Assembly (NCBI GenBank): GCA_900318855.1
Contig: ONMG01000225.1
Span: forward strand, 1 to 16,518
DNA: 16,518 bases
Direction: 5' to 3'
Source of the DNA: an uncultured Prevotella sp.
Lineage (GTDB): Bacteria > Bacteroidota > Bacteroidia > Bacteroidales > Bacteroidaceae
The stretch's first letter is position 1; every line of letters starts with the position of its first letter. This document shows, one piece after another, positions 8,060 to 15,576 of this stretch. Below the pieces are notes generated by a model. The model saw only the letters and a program-made list of their open reading frames with translations, was not told the origin of the DNA and made no database searches. The translations under genes were made by a program, and so were the position numbers.

Positions 8060-8977
8060 ATGACCAATAATAACAAAGACATCATTGTCGTGGGAAGTGC
8101 CAATACCGACATGGTCATCATGGCAAACCACTTTCCCCAACCAGGAGAAACCATTCTCGGACATGGGTTTATGACCAATCATGGAGGCAAAGGAGCCAAC
8201 CAGGCTGTAGCAGCAGCCCGACTGGGAGGCAATGTAAAATTCATTGCGCGCGTCGGTGACGACAGTTTCGGAGCATCAACACTTGAAATGCTCCAGCAGG
8301 AAGGTATCGACGTGAGCCATGTCAGTATCACTCCTAAGACTCCCTCCGGTGTGGCCCTCATCACCACCATCGATTCGGGCGAGAACACCATCATCGTCGA
8401 CTCAGGAGCCAATGCCAAGCTTTCAGCCGAAGACATTGAGAAGGCGGAAGATTGTTTCCAAAGCGGAGGACTGCTGCTCATGCAATTAGAAACTCCCGTG
8501 CCCACCCTTGTCAAGGCAGCCGCTATAGCCCGCGAGCGTGGTTGCTACGTAGTGCTCAATCCAGCTCCCGCTCCTGCCACTCCCCTGCCCAAAGAACTGC
8601 TTTGCAATGTGGACTTGCTCATTCCCAACGAGACGGAGGCCGCACTGCTCTCAGGAGTGAATGTTAACGACGATGATTCAGCTTCAGAGGCTCTAAACAA
8701 ACTTGAGACCTTAGGAGTGAAGCACACTGTCGTCACGCTGGGTCACCGCGGAGCAGGTCTGCTTGAAAACGGCAAACTGAAAATCATCCCGTCACAAAAG
8801 GTGAAAGCCATCGACACTACAGCTGCCGGCGACACCTTCTGCGGAGCGATCTGCGTGAGGCTCCTTGAAGGCGACAACCTGGAGGAAGCCATAGCATTTG
8901 CCAATAAGGCCGCTGCCATCAGCGTCACTCGGAGAGGTGCACAACAATCTATTCCCCGTCTGAAGGAAATAGAATAA
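8060..8977 (+). CDS. rbsK: Ribokinase (PfkB family)
   Basis: A cytoplasmic 305-residue kinase that phosphorylates D-ribose to ribose 5-phosphate with ATP, feeding the pentose phosphate pathway and nucleotide synthesis. The length is usual for RbsK (about 305-310). It shows the N-terminal GSANTDMV, the sugar-binding PfkB signature GGKGANQAVAAARLG (about residues 42-56), the ribokinase-type LNPAPA and PNETEA motifs, and the C-terminal DTTAAGDTF with catalytic base Asp258. A 32-bp gap separates it from the downstream sugar transporter, so they form a two-gene ribose unit. Family members acting on other sugars exist, but the motif set favours ribose. Confidence 0.93.
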   Translation: MTNNNKDIIVVGSANTDMVIMANHFPQPGETILGHGFMTNHGGKGANQAVAAARLGGNVKFIARVGDDSFGASTLEMLQQEGIDVSHVSITPKTPSGVALITTIDSGENTIIVDSGANAKLSAEDIEKAEDCFQSGGLLLMQLETPVPTLVKAAAIARERGCYVVLNPAPAPATPLPKELLCNVDLLIPNETEAALLSGVNVNDDDSASEALNKLETLGVKHTVVTLGHRGAGLLENGKLKIIPSQKVKAIDTTAAGDTFCGAICVRLLEGDNLEEAIAFANKAAAISVTRRGAQQSIPRLKEIE

Positions 8978-9009
8978 CCATCAGAAAACAACCTTTAATA
9001 CTTATCATC

Positions 9010-10014
9010 ATGTTTATTGTCAACAGCTACACACTTGCCATCGTACTCTGTATCGTCACGATGCTCTGCTGGGGTTCCTGGGGAAACACGCAGAAACTTG
9101 CCGGAAAGACCTGGCGTTATGAACTCTATTACTGGGACTATGTCATTGGTATACTGCTCTTCTCACTGCTCATCGGCTTCACCCTTGGAAGCTTCGGCAG
9201 CGAAGGTCGCAGCTTCATTCCCGACCTCTGCCAGGTTACTACGGCCACTGTAGTGTCAGCCATCTTGGGTGGCATCATCTTCAACGGCTCCAATATACTC
9301 CTCTCGGCTTCCACATCGCTGGCCGGTCTTTCCGTGGCCTTTCCTTTAGGTGTGGGTCTGGCACTGGTCTTAGGAGTATTCATCAATTACTTTGGTGCTC
9401 CAAAAGGTAATCCCATATTGCTCTTCTTAGGAGTGGCACTCATCGTAGTGGCACTCATCTTCAACGGCATAGCCTCATCAAAGAATCATAATGAAAGCAA
9501 GTCGACCAGTAAGAAAGGCATCCTCCTGGCTATAGGTGCCGGCATACTCATGTCGTTCTTCTATCGCTTTGTAGCAGCAGCCATGGACCTTGATAACTTT
9601 GCCAATCCGGTTCCCGGAAAGGCCACTCCTTACACTGCCTTCTTCCTCTTTGCCATCGGCATATTCCTGAGCAACTTCCTTTTCAACACCATCGCCATGC
9701 GCAAACCCGTTGAAGGTAGCCCCGTTGCTTATTCCACCTATTTCAAAGGACATCTGTCCACTCATTTGGTCGGCGTGTTAGGAGGCTGCATCTGGGGACT
9801 GGGCACCGTACTGAGCTACATCTGCGCAGGAAAGGCGGGTGCAGCCATCAGCTACGCTCTTGGACAGGGAGCACCTATGATAGCAGCCCTTTGGGGAGTT
9901 TTTGTATGGAAAGAATTCAAGGGCAGCAACCGCACTGTGAATCTATTGCTGACACTGATGTTCGTATTCTTCCTCTGCGGCCTCGGCCTCATCGTGGCTG
10001 CAGGTGGCAACTGA
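9010..10014 (+). CDS. Ten-helix sugar (probably ribose) transporter, GRP/RhaT-like DMT superfamily
   Basis: The 334-residue inner-membrane protein has about ten hydrophobic helices, with a charged loop (KNHNESKSTSKK) after the fifth. That gives the 5+5 inverted-repeat layout of the drug/metabolite transporter superfamily. The motif CWGSWGNTQKLAG near the N-terminus is characteristic of the glucose/ribose porter and RhaT-like group found in Bacteroidales. Its position just behind rbsK points to ribose import, like the RusT transporter of the Bacteroides ribose utilisation system (from memory). No SusC/D pair, nucleoside hydrolase or regulator is nearby, so this is a minimal version. Another monosaccharide is possible. 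Confidence 0.8.
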   Translation: MFIVNSYTLAIVLCIVTMLCWGSWGNTQKLAGKTWRYELYYWDYVIGILLFSLLIGFTLGSFGSEGRSFIPDLCQVTTATVVSAILGGIIFNGSNILLSASTSLAGLSVAFPLGVGLALVLGVFINYFGAPKGNPILLFLGVALIVVALIFNGIASSKNHNESKSTSKKGILLAIGAGILMSFFYRFVAAAMDLDNFANPVPGKATPYTAFFLFAIGIFLSNFLFNTIAMRKPVEGSPVAYSTYFKGHLSTHLVGVLGGCIWGLGTVLSYICAGKAGAAISYALGQGAPMIAALWGVFVWKEFKGSNRTVNLLLTLMFVFFLCGLGLIVAAGGN

Positions 10015-10069
10015 CAATTATCAGCCTTGTGGTGTTCACACCATTTGCACTTATTCATAATAACAGACC

Positions 10070-10108
10070 AAAAAGAGGAATATCAGCAGGATTATTCCTC
10101 TTTTTTTT
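10070..10108 (+). terminator. Strong intrinsic terminator of the rbsK-transporter unit
   Basis: A 13-bp perfect stem, AAAAAGAGGAATA (10070-10082) with TATTCCTCTTTTT (10093-10105), encloses a 10-nt loop. Nine uninterrupted T follow the stem C at 10100 (the first five are part of the stem). It lies 55 bases after the transporter stop. The A-rich left arm makes it potentially bidirectional. Confidence 0.85.
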
Positions 10109-10197
10109 CACAGGTAGTACACCGCGTCAGCCATGCATTATAAATTTAGGGTCTCACATTGACAAAATCAGAAAATATTTCCCAGCAGCCCGATTTC

Positions 10198-10579
10198 TTG
10201 CGGATAACTTGTGGAAAGGTTGTGGATAACCTGTGGAAAAGCCGTGGAAAAGACAGAGACTTCTGTGCAATCTCAGAAAAACGGCGATGGCAGTTGAAAA
10301 ACACACTGCTTTTCCATACCGTTTGAGCAAGTTTTCCACAGAAACCGGCTTGTATCAGTTATAAACTTATTACCTTTGCACCGATTAAAGAAGATGTGGA
10401 TAACGTCGTATATCGCTGATACTGATAGGGAAGATGTTGTCCTATCCTGTGGATAACCATCAAAAGGTGTTGAGAGCGGGAAATAGAGATGTAGGCATAC
10501 AGAGTTATCAACTTATGCACGACATATTATCATCATCATAGAACTTTCTTTTTAAATAAAAGGATAAAAGAATAATGTT
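10198..10579. other. DnaA-box cluster, candidate chromosomal replication origin (oriC)
   Basis: The 471-bp gap between the terminator and nadA holds no gene. Three sites match the consensus TTATCCACA exactly (read as TGTGGATAA on the + strand): 10221-10229, 10395-10403 and 10448-10456. One-mismatch sites are at 10199-10207, 10232-10240, 10332-10340 (opposite orientation) and 10513-10521 (TTATGCACG). Weaker sites are at 10210-10218, 10243-10251 and 10505-10513. Between 10522 and 10579 the DNA is very AT-rich, suitable as an unwinding element. G/C skew on the + strand changes from C-rich before to G-rich after this region. Against it: genes to the left are mostly on the + strand, not diverging, and no dnaA or dnaN is in view. 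A DnaA-titrating or DnaA-regulated locus is the alternative. Confidence 0.65.
10350..10378 (+). promoter_or_regulatory. Probable nadA promoter inside the DnaA-box cluster
   Basis: TTG at 10350-10352 and TACCTTTG at 10371-10378 (18 bases between) fit the Bacteroides -33/-7 pattern. Transcription would start near 10385, giving a leader of about 195 bases before nadA that carries two perfect DnaA boxes. One near-match box lies just upstream at 10332-10340. Confidence 0.55.
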
Positions 10580-11572
10580 ATGGAGTTGAAAAAAGAGTGG
10601 GTGGAACAGGGATTCATCAATGAGCCCGCCCCCGAGGGAACCGACCTTAAGGCTGCTATACGACAGCTCTGCAAACAGAAGGACGCCATCATTCTGGCTC
10701 ACTACTACACGGTGGGCGACATTCAAGATATAGCTGACTTTGTTGGCGATTCGCTGGCACTGGCGCGCAAGGCTGCCGACACTGATGCCAAGATGATGGT
10801 GATGTGCGGTGTGCATTTTATGGCCGAGACGTGTAAGCTGCTCTCCCCCGACAAGACCGTGCTTACTCCTGATTTGAATGCCGGCTGCTCGTTGGCCGAC
10901 AGTTGTAAGGCTGAAGACTTGAAAAAATACAAGGAGGAGCATCCTGGCTATAAAGTGGTGAGCTATGTGAACACCACGGCAGCGGTGAAGGCTCTCACCG
11001 ATGTGGTAGTGACGTCGGGAAACGCGAAGAAGGTGGTTGACTCACTGCCAAGAGATGCCAAGATTATCTTCGGACCCGACTACAATTTAGGCAATTACAT
11101 CAACAGTGTCACATGGCGGCAAATGCTGTTGTGGAACGGCGGTTGCCATGTTCACGAGAAATTCTCAGTAGCCGAGATAGTGCGCCTGAAGCGTGAGCAT
11201 CCGCAGGCTGTAGTGATGGCCCACTTGGAATGCAAAGCTCCAGTGCTTGCCTTGGCTGATGTGAAGGGCAGTACGGCCACCATGCTGAAGTATGCCCAGG
11301 AGCACGATGATAAGGAATTCATTGTGGCCACTGAGGCTGGCATCCTCCATGAGATGCAGCGTTCTTGTCCCGATAAGACTTTCTACCCCGTGCCGCCGGA
11401 GGTGAGTGAGGGGTCGTTGGGCTGTTCGTGCAATGAGTGCGAGTTTATGAAGATGAACACGCTGCTTAAGATTTACAACTGCCTGCGTTATGAATGGCCT
11501 TCCGTGGAGGTGGACCCCGATATAGCCCGTGAGGCTGTGAAACCCATCAAGCGCATGCTTGAGCTGTCCTAA
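10580..11572 (+). CDS. nadA: Quinolinate synthase
   Basis: A cytoplasmic [4Fe-4S] enzyme that condenses iminoaspartate with dihydroxyacetone phosphate to quinolinate, in de novo NAD synthesis. The 330-residue chain shows the three-fold pseudo-repeat of NadA: ILAHYYTVGDIQDIADFVGDS near the start, SYVNTTAAVKA (about 128-138), FGPDYNLGNYI, and EAGILHEM. The three cluster ligands are most likely Cys85 (MAETC), Cys189 (NGGC) and Cys287 in the C-x-C-x2-C segment just before EFMKMN. NadB and NadC are not in the window, so it looks like a single-gene transcript, with its own promoter and terminator. The ATG at 10575 is excluded because that frame stops after four codons. Confidence 0.96.
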   Translation: MELKKEWVEQGFINEPAPEGTDLKAAIRQLCKQKDAIILAHYYTVGDIQDIADFVGDSLALARKAADTDAKMMVMCGVHFMAETCKLLSPDKTVLTPDLNAGCSLADSCKAEDLKKYKEEHPGYKVVSYVNTTAAVKALTDVVVTSGNAKKVVDSLPRDAKIIFGPDYNLGNYINSVTWRQMLLWNGGCHVHEKFSVAEIVRLKREHPQAVVMAHLECKAPVLALADVKGSTATMLKYAQEHDDKEFIVATEAGILHEMQRSCPDKTFYPVPPEVSEGSLGCSCNECEFMKMNTLLKIYNCLRYEWPSVEVDPDIAREAVKPIKRMLELS

Positions 11573-11590
11573 AGGAAGGTCAGTTGCACG

Positions 11591-11641
11591 AAAACAATGA
11601 ATCCCTGGTAAGCGAAAGCTATGACCAGGATTCATTGTTTT
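11591..11641 (+). terminator. nadA terminator hairpin
   Basis: AAAACAATGAATCC (11591-11604) pairs perfectly with GGATTCATTGTTTT (11628-11641). After one bulged C, TGGT pairs with ACCA, giving an 18-bp stem with a 14-nt loop. The A-rich and T-rich arm ends suit a bidirectional intrinsic terminator, although the T run is short. It begins 19 bases after the nadA stop. Confidence 0.7.
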
Positions 11642-11720
11642 CCTCAGTTTGAAATGGGGCTGATGGGATGGCTTTTTATTAAAAAGGTGTGCCCTTTCTC
11701 CACTCTATTCTGAGAGGTTC

Positions 11721-11873
11721 GTCCCCTCTACCCTACTGTTTTCATCCCCTTTCCACGTTCGTGGCACGACCCTGTCACGTTCGTGACACAACCTTTCCAC
11801 GTTCGTGACACAACCCTGCCACGTTCGTGGTGACCTTTCATTCTTGGGGTGAAAGCGAGGAAAACGAGGGGAC
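11721..11873. repeat. Inverted repeat enclosing the 22-bp array
   Basis: GTCCCCTC at 11721-11728 is the exact reverse complement of GAGGGGAC at 11866-11873. Just inside, TTTTCATCCCC (11739-11749) is an imperfect complement of GGGGTGAAAG (11846-11855). The four-unit array sits between these arms, so the block 11721-11873 may be a single element. The arms are short and low in complexity, so chance is possible. Confidence 0.35.
11753..11830. repeat. Four-unit tandem array of a 22-bp palindrome-bearing repeat
   Basis: The 12-base palindromes CCACGTTCGTGG (11753), TCACGTTCGTGA (11775), CCACGTTCGTGA (11797) and CCACGTTCGTGG (11819) start exactly 22 bases apart. They are joined by similar 10-base spacers of the form CACRACCYTK. 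The outer base pairs change together (C..G and T..A) in three units, keeping the palindrome, while the CACGTTCGTG core is invariant. The regular two-turn spacing puts each site on the same DNA face, as in operator or iteron arrays. The binding protein is unknown. The rest of the gap (11642-11752, 11831-11940) shows pyrimidine-rich and purine-rich flanks but no gene. Confidence 0.85.
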
Positions 11874-11953
11874 AGAAGGATGCAGAAGTGTTGTTATTGG
11901 GCTTTAAATATATTTATTTTGGGCTTTTCCTTCAAGAATTGAAAAGTTTGACT

Positions 11954-11961
11954 TAAATTTG
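11954..11961 (+). promoter_or_regulatory. -7 box of the GH3 operon promoter
   Basis: TAAATTTG fits TAnnTTTG and lies 31 bases before the GH3-family ATG. It is the same octamer as the rbsK -7 box. No good TTTG lies at the right distance upstream, so the -33 region is weak. Confidence 0.5.
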
Positions 11962-11992
11962 CAGTTAAAATGATAAAGCGTGCATTAAGCAA

Positions 11993-13513
11993 ATGAGTTT
12001 AACAAGCTTAGCAGCCAAGATTTTCGAGCCGAGACAACGAATACTGGAGCGCCATGTCACTGATGCAATGGCTTTGCAGCATAATGTGCTCCGCAGGCTC
12101 ATAGAAACGGCGTCAACAACCGAGTATGGACGTGTCCATCTCTTTGCAAATACCCATAGTTACGACGATTTCGCCAGGAATGTGCCCATCAACACCTATG
12201 AAGAGTTGAAGGGTGACATCGACCGTATGCGTCATGGAGAAGCCAATGTGCTCTGGCCCGGAACAGTGAAATGGTACGCCAAGAGTTCGGGTACCACCAA
12301 CGACAAGTCGAAGTTCATTCCCGTGAGCAGCGATGGTCTTCATCGTATTCATTATCAAGGAGGATTCGATGTAGTGGCTTTCTATCTTCGCAATCATCCC
12401 AAGAGCCGCCTCTTCGACGGCAAGAGTCTCATCCTCGGTGGCAGTCACTCGCCCAACTACAACCTTCCGGGATCGCTGGTAGGTGATTTGAGTGCCATCC
12501 TGATAGAGAACATCAATCCCCTGGCCAACCTCTTCAGAGTGCCTAAGAAGTCGACAGCTCTTCTGAGCGACTTTGAATTGAAGCGTGACCGCATAGCCCA
12601 GGAGACGCTCCATAAGAATGTGACCAACATCTCGGGTGTGCCCTCTTGGATGCTCAGCGTGCTGGTGCGCGTAATGGAGCTCTCGGGAAAGAAGCATCTC
12701 GAGGAGGTGTGGCCCAATCTGGAAGTGTTCTTCCATGGAGGAATCGCCTTCACGCCCTACCGCAAACAGTATGAGCAGCTCATCACCTCGCCGAAGATGA
12801 ACTATATGGAGACCTACAATGCCAGTGAAGGTTTCTTCGGCATTCAGAGCGACCCCGACGACCGCTCGATGCTGCTCATGCTCGACTATGACGTGTTCTA
12901 CGAGTTCATCCCCACTGACGAGCTGGATAGTCCCCATCCATCGGTGGTGCCGCTTGAGGGAGTGGAGCTCGGCAAGAACTATGCCATGGTCATCAGCACT
13001 TCGTGCGGACTGTGGCGCTACATGATAGGCGACACCGTGAGCTTCACCAGCAGGGACCCTTACAAGTTCATTATCACCGGCCGCACCAAGTATTTTATCA
13101 ATGCCTTTGGCGAGGAACTCATCATGGACAATGCCGAGAAAGGCCTCGCCTATGCCTGCGAGCAGACAGGAGCCGAGGTGCTGGAATACACCGCCGCCCC
13201 CGTCTATATGGATTCCAATGCCAAGTGCAGGCATCAGTGGCTCATAGAGTTCTCCAAGGAGCCTGAGAATCTGGATGAGTTTGCCTCCCTCCTCGACCGT
13301 CGGCTCCAGGAGCTCAACAGCGACTACGAGGCCAAGCGCTTCCACAATGTCACCCTGCAGCATCTGGAGATAGTGAAGGCCCGCAAGGGACTCTTCAATG
13401 ACTGGCTCAAGTCGAAAGGAAAGCTCGGCGGACAGCATAAGGTGCTTCGGCTCTCGAACAGCAGAAAGAACATCGACGAACTGCTCGAGATGAATGCCGA
13501 ACCCATGAGTTGA
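11993..13513 (+). CDS. GH3-family acyl-acid amido synthetase (ANL superfamily)
   Basis: The 506-residue protein belongs to the GH3 family, named after plant auxin-inducible enzymes that adenylate a carboxylic acid and join it to an amino acid. ATP-binding motifs are visible: the P-loop-like SSGTTNDKSK (98-107), the YNASEGFFG motif from Tyr275, the nucleotide-binding Asp347 in YMIGDTVSF, and the hinge-side ITGRTKYFINAFGEEL (361-376). There is no signal peptide, so it is cytoplasmic. Bacterial GH3 substrates are largely unknown, and the acid and amine cannot be told from sequence. It leads a probable operon with two envelope proteins (gaps of 23 and 39 bases). That may point to an envelope or lipid-linked product, which is inference. 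The name should not be confused with glycoside hydrolase family 3. Confidence 0.88.
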   Translation: MSLTSLAAKIFEPRQRILERHVTDAMALQHNVLRRLIETASTTEYGRVHLFANTHSYDDFARNVPINTYEELKGDIDRMRHGEANVLWPGTVKWYAKSSGTTNDKSKFIPVSSDGLHRIHYQGGFDVVAFYLRNHPKSRLFDGKSLILGGSHSPNYNLPGSLVGDLSAILIENINPLANLFRVPKKSTALLSDFELKRDRIAQETLHKNVTNISGVPSWMLSVLVRVMELSGKKHLEEVWPNLEVFFHGGIAFTPYRKQYEQLITSPKMNYMETYNASEGFFGIQSDPDDRSMLLMLDYDVFYEFIPTDELDSPHPSVVPLEGVELGKNYAMVISTSCGLWRYMIGDTVSFTSRDPYKFIITGRTKYFINAFGEELIMDNAEKGLAYACEQTGAEVLEYTAAPVYMDSNAKCRHQWLIEFSKEPENLDEFASLLDRRLQELNSDYEAKRFHNVTLQHLEIVKARKGLFNDWLKSKGKLGGQHKVLRLSNSRKNIDELLEMNAEPMS

Positions 13514-13536
13514 ATACATGATAACTGTGCAGGATT

Positions 13537-15537
13537 ATGAGGAATCGTCGAAGCTATAAAGGATGGCTGATAATGCTCCTTGCCTCCGCCGTTTTCACGA
13601 CTGTGGGTTGTGCCCGCATGGGTCAGCCCGACGGGGGATGGTACGATGAGACGCCACCTCATGTGGTGGGCGCTTCGCCGGCCGACCAGAGCGTGGGTGT
13701 GAAGTCGAAGAAGATAGTCATCAATTTCGATGAGTTTATCAAGATTGACAATCCCAGTGAGAAGGTTGTGGTGTCGCCCCCGCAGATGGAAGCCCCTGAG
13801 ATTGCGGCAAAGGGTAAGCGTATTGTCGTAGAGATAGCCGACTCACTCAAAGCCAACACGACCTACACCATTGACTTCAGTGATGCCATTACCGACAACA
13901 ACGAGGGCAATCCGCTTGGCAATTACACTTATTCCTTCTCTACGGGTCAGCAGATAGACACGCTTCAGGTGAGTGGCTATGTGCAGGGAGCCAGTGACAT
14001 GGAGCCTGTGAAGGGTATCCTCGTGGGACTCTACGACGACCTTTCCGACTCTGCTTTCACGCATAAGCCCATGTTGCGTGTATCGCGCACCGACAGCCGC
14101 GGACGTTTCATCATCAAAGGCGTTGCCCCAGGCGCTTATCATATCTTTGCCCTTCAGGATGCTGACGGCAACTACCAGTTCTCGCAGAAGAGTGAACGGA
14201 TAGCCTTTCTCCCAGAGGTCATCAAGCCCACCTGTAAGCCCGATGTCAGGCAGGATACGCTGTGGAGAGACAGTCTCCACATCAAGAATATTTTACCGGT
14301 GAAGTACACCCACTTTCTGCCTGATGACATCGTGCTGCGGGCATTCACCGAAGAGGCTACCGAGCGTTATTTCATCAAGGCCGAACGTCAGCAGGCCAAC
14401 CATTTCACCCTCTTCTTCAGCTACGGCGGTTCGGAGCTTCCCACTATTCGGGGGCTCAACTTCGATTCCTCGAATGCTTTTCTCATGGAGAAGAGCCTCA
14501 GGAACGACACCCTTACTTACTGGCTCCGCGACACAGCTCTCGTGAACCAGGACTCCCTGAATATTCAGTTATCCTACCTGATGACCGACAGTACCGGACA
14601 GCTCCGGCAGCAAACCGACACGCTGCTGCTGCTCTCCAAGGAACCCTATGCCCGACGGCTCAAACAGCAGCAGAAAGACTATGAACAATGGAAGAAGAAG
14701 CAGCTCAAGGCCAATAAGAAGGGCGAAGCCTACGACTCCATCATGCCCCCTCCGGCACTCGTGCCGCAAATAAGCGGCAGCGACAGAATGACGCCCGACA
14801 GGAATGTTCCCATCACCTTCACTACCCCACTGCTGAAGGCTGACACGTCGAAGATACATCTTTACTATTCCGTCAACGACTCCGTGTGGCATCCGGCCCG
14901 TTTCGTGCTGCGCCATCGGAAACACCTCAATGTACCCGACTCGGTGCCGGAGAGTGAGTGGAAGAATGAGCGGGAATACGAACTGGTGGCCGAGTGGCGC
15001 CCCGCACGCGACTACAGTCTCGAGATCGACTCCGCTGCCTTCTGCGATATTTACGGACGGGTGAACTCTCCTATCAAGGAAGGAATCCGGACCGGAAGCG
15101 ACGATGACTATGGCACGCTGCTGATGACCATCGAGGGAATGGGTGGAAAGCACGTTATTGCCCAATTGCTGGACGATGGTGACAAAGTTGTGAAGCAGGT
15201 GCGTACTTCTACCGGCCAGGCGGAATTCTTTTATCTGGAGGCAAGAAAGTACTATCTACGCATATTTGTCGACGAGAATAATAACGGTGTATGGGATACC
15301 GGTAATTATGAAGAAGGAAGGCAGCCCGAGCAAGTGTACTATTATCCTGAGAGTATAGAGTGCAAGAAGAAATGGGATATAACGCTTAGTTGGAATCCTA
15401 CCCGACTGCCACTCTACCGACAGAAGCCCGACAAGATAACCAAACAGCGTCCTGACCAGGAGAAGAAGATAGCTCACCGCAACGAGCAACGGGCCAAGAA
15501 TAAGGGCATTCAGTATATCCCGGGTGTAACCAAATAG
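13537..15537 (+). CDS. Large Ig-like domain lipoprotein
   Basis: A 666-residue probable lipoprotein: basic start, hydrophobic segment, and lipobox TTVGC with Cys25 as the lipidation site. Next comes PDGGWYDETPPHVV, a hallmark of a Bacteroidota lipoprotein family with an N-terminal SbsA-type Ig-like (Big_5) domain (about 38-130, ending NYTYSFSTG). Residues about 138-210 look like a carboxypeptidase regulatory-like or prealbumin-like beta domain (VSGYV...GRFIIKGVAPGAYHIFAL). A Lys/Gln-rich helical stretch lies near 370-395. The rest is beta-rich. Near the C-terminus, DENNNGVWD from Asp579 resembles a calcium-binding loop. The role is unknown; it is probably in the outer membrane. It lies 23 bases after the GH3 gene. 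The frame ends in two consecutive stops (TAG TGA). Confidence 0.85.
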   Translation: MRNRRSYKGWLIMLLASAVFTTVGCARMGQPDGGWYDETPPHVVGASPADQSVGVKSKKIVINFDEFIKIDNPSEKVVVSPPQMEAPEIAAKGKRIVVEIADSLKANTTYTIDFSDAITDNNEGNPLGNYTYSFSTGQQIDTLQVSGYVQGASDMEPVKGILVGLYDDLSDSAFTHKPMLRVSRTDSRGRFIIKGVAPGAYHIFALQDADGNYQFSQKSERIAFLPEVIKPTCKPDVRQDTLWRDSLHIKNILPVKYTHFLPDDIVLRAFTEEATERYFIKAERQQANHFTLFFSYGGSELPTIRGLNFDSSNAFLMEKSLRNDTLTYWLRDTALVNQDSLNIQLSYLMTDSTGQLRQQTDTLLLLSKEPYARRLKQQQKDYEQWKKKQLKANKKGEAYDSIMPPPALVPQISGSDRMTPDRNVPITFTTPLLKADTSKIHLYYSVNDSVWHPARFVLRHRKHLNVPDSVPESEWKNEREYELVAEWRPARDYSLEIDSAAFCDIYGRVNSPIKEGIRTGSDDDYGTLLMTIEGMGGKHVIAQLLDDGDKVVKQVRTSTGQAEFFYLEARKYYLRIFVDENNNGVWDTGNYEEGRQPEQVYYYPESIECKKKWDITLSWNPTRLPLYRQKPDKITKQRPDQEKKIAHRNEQRAKNKGIQYIPGVTK

Positions 15538-15576
15538 TGATGCCCGGCGTCTATACTAAGTAAAGGTAAAAAGAAT

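Noticed and set aside
11753..11830. CRISPR array
   Set aside because: The repeated core is only 12 bases and palindromic, the 10-base spacers are nearly identical to one another, and no cas gene is present.
12113..13519. A 468-codon minus-strand open frame opposite the GH3-family gene
   Set aside because: The + strand encodes a full-length family member with all motifs. The opposite frame shows only mirror composition, no domain and no promoter of its own.
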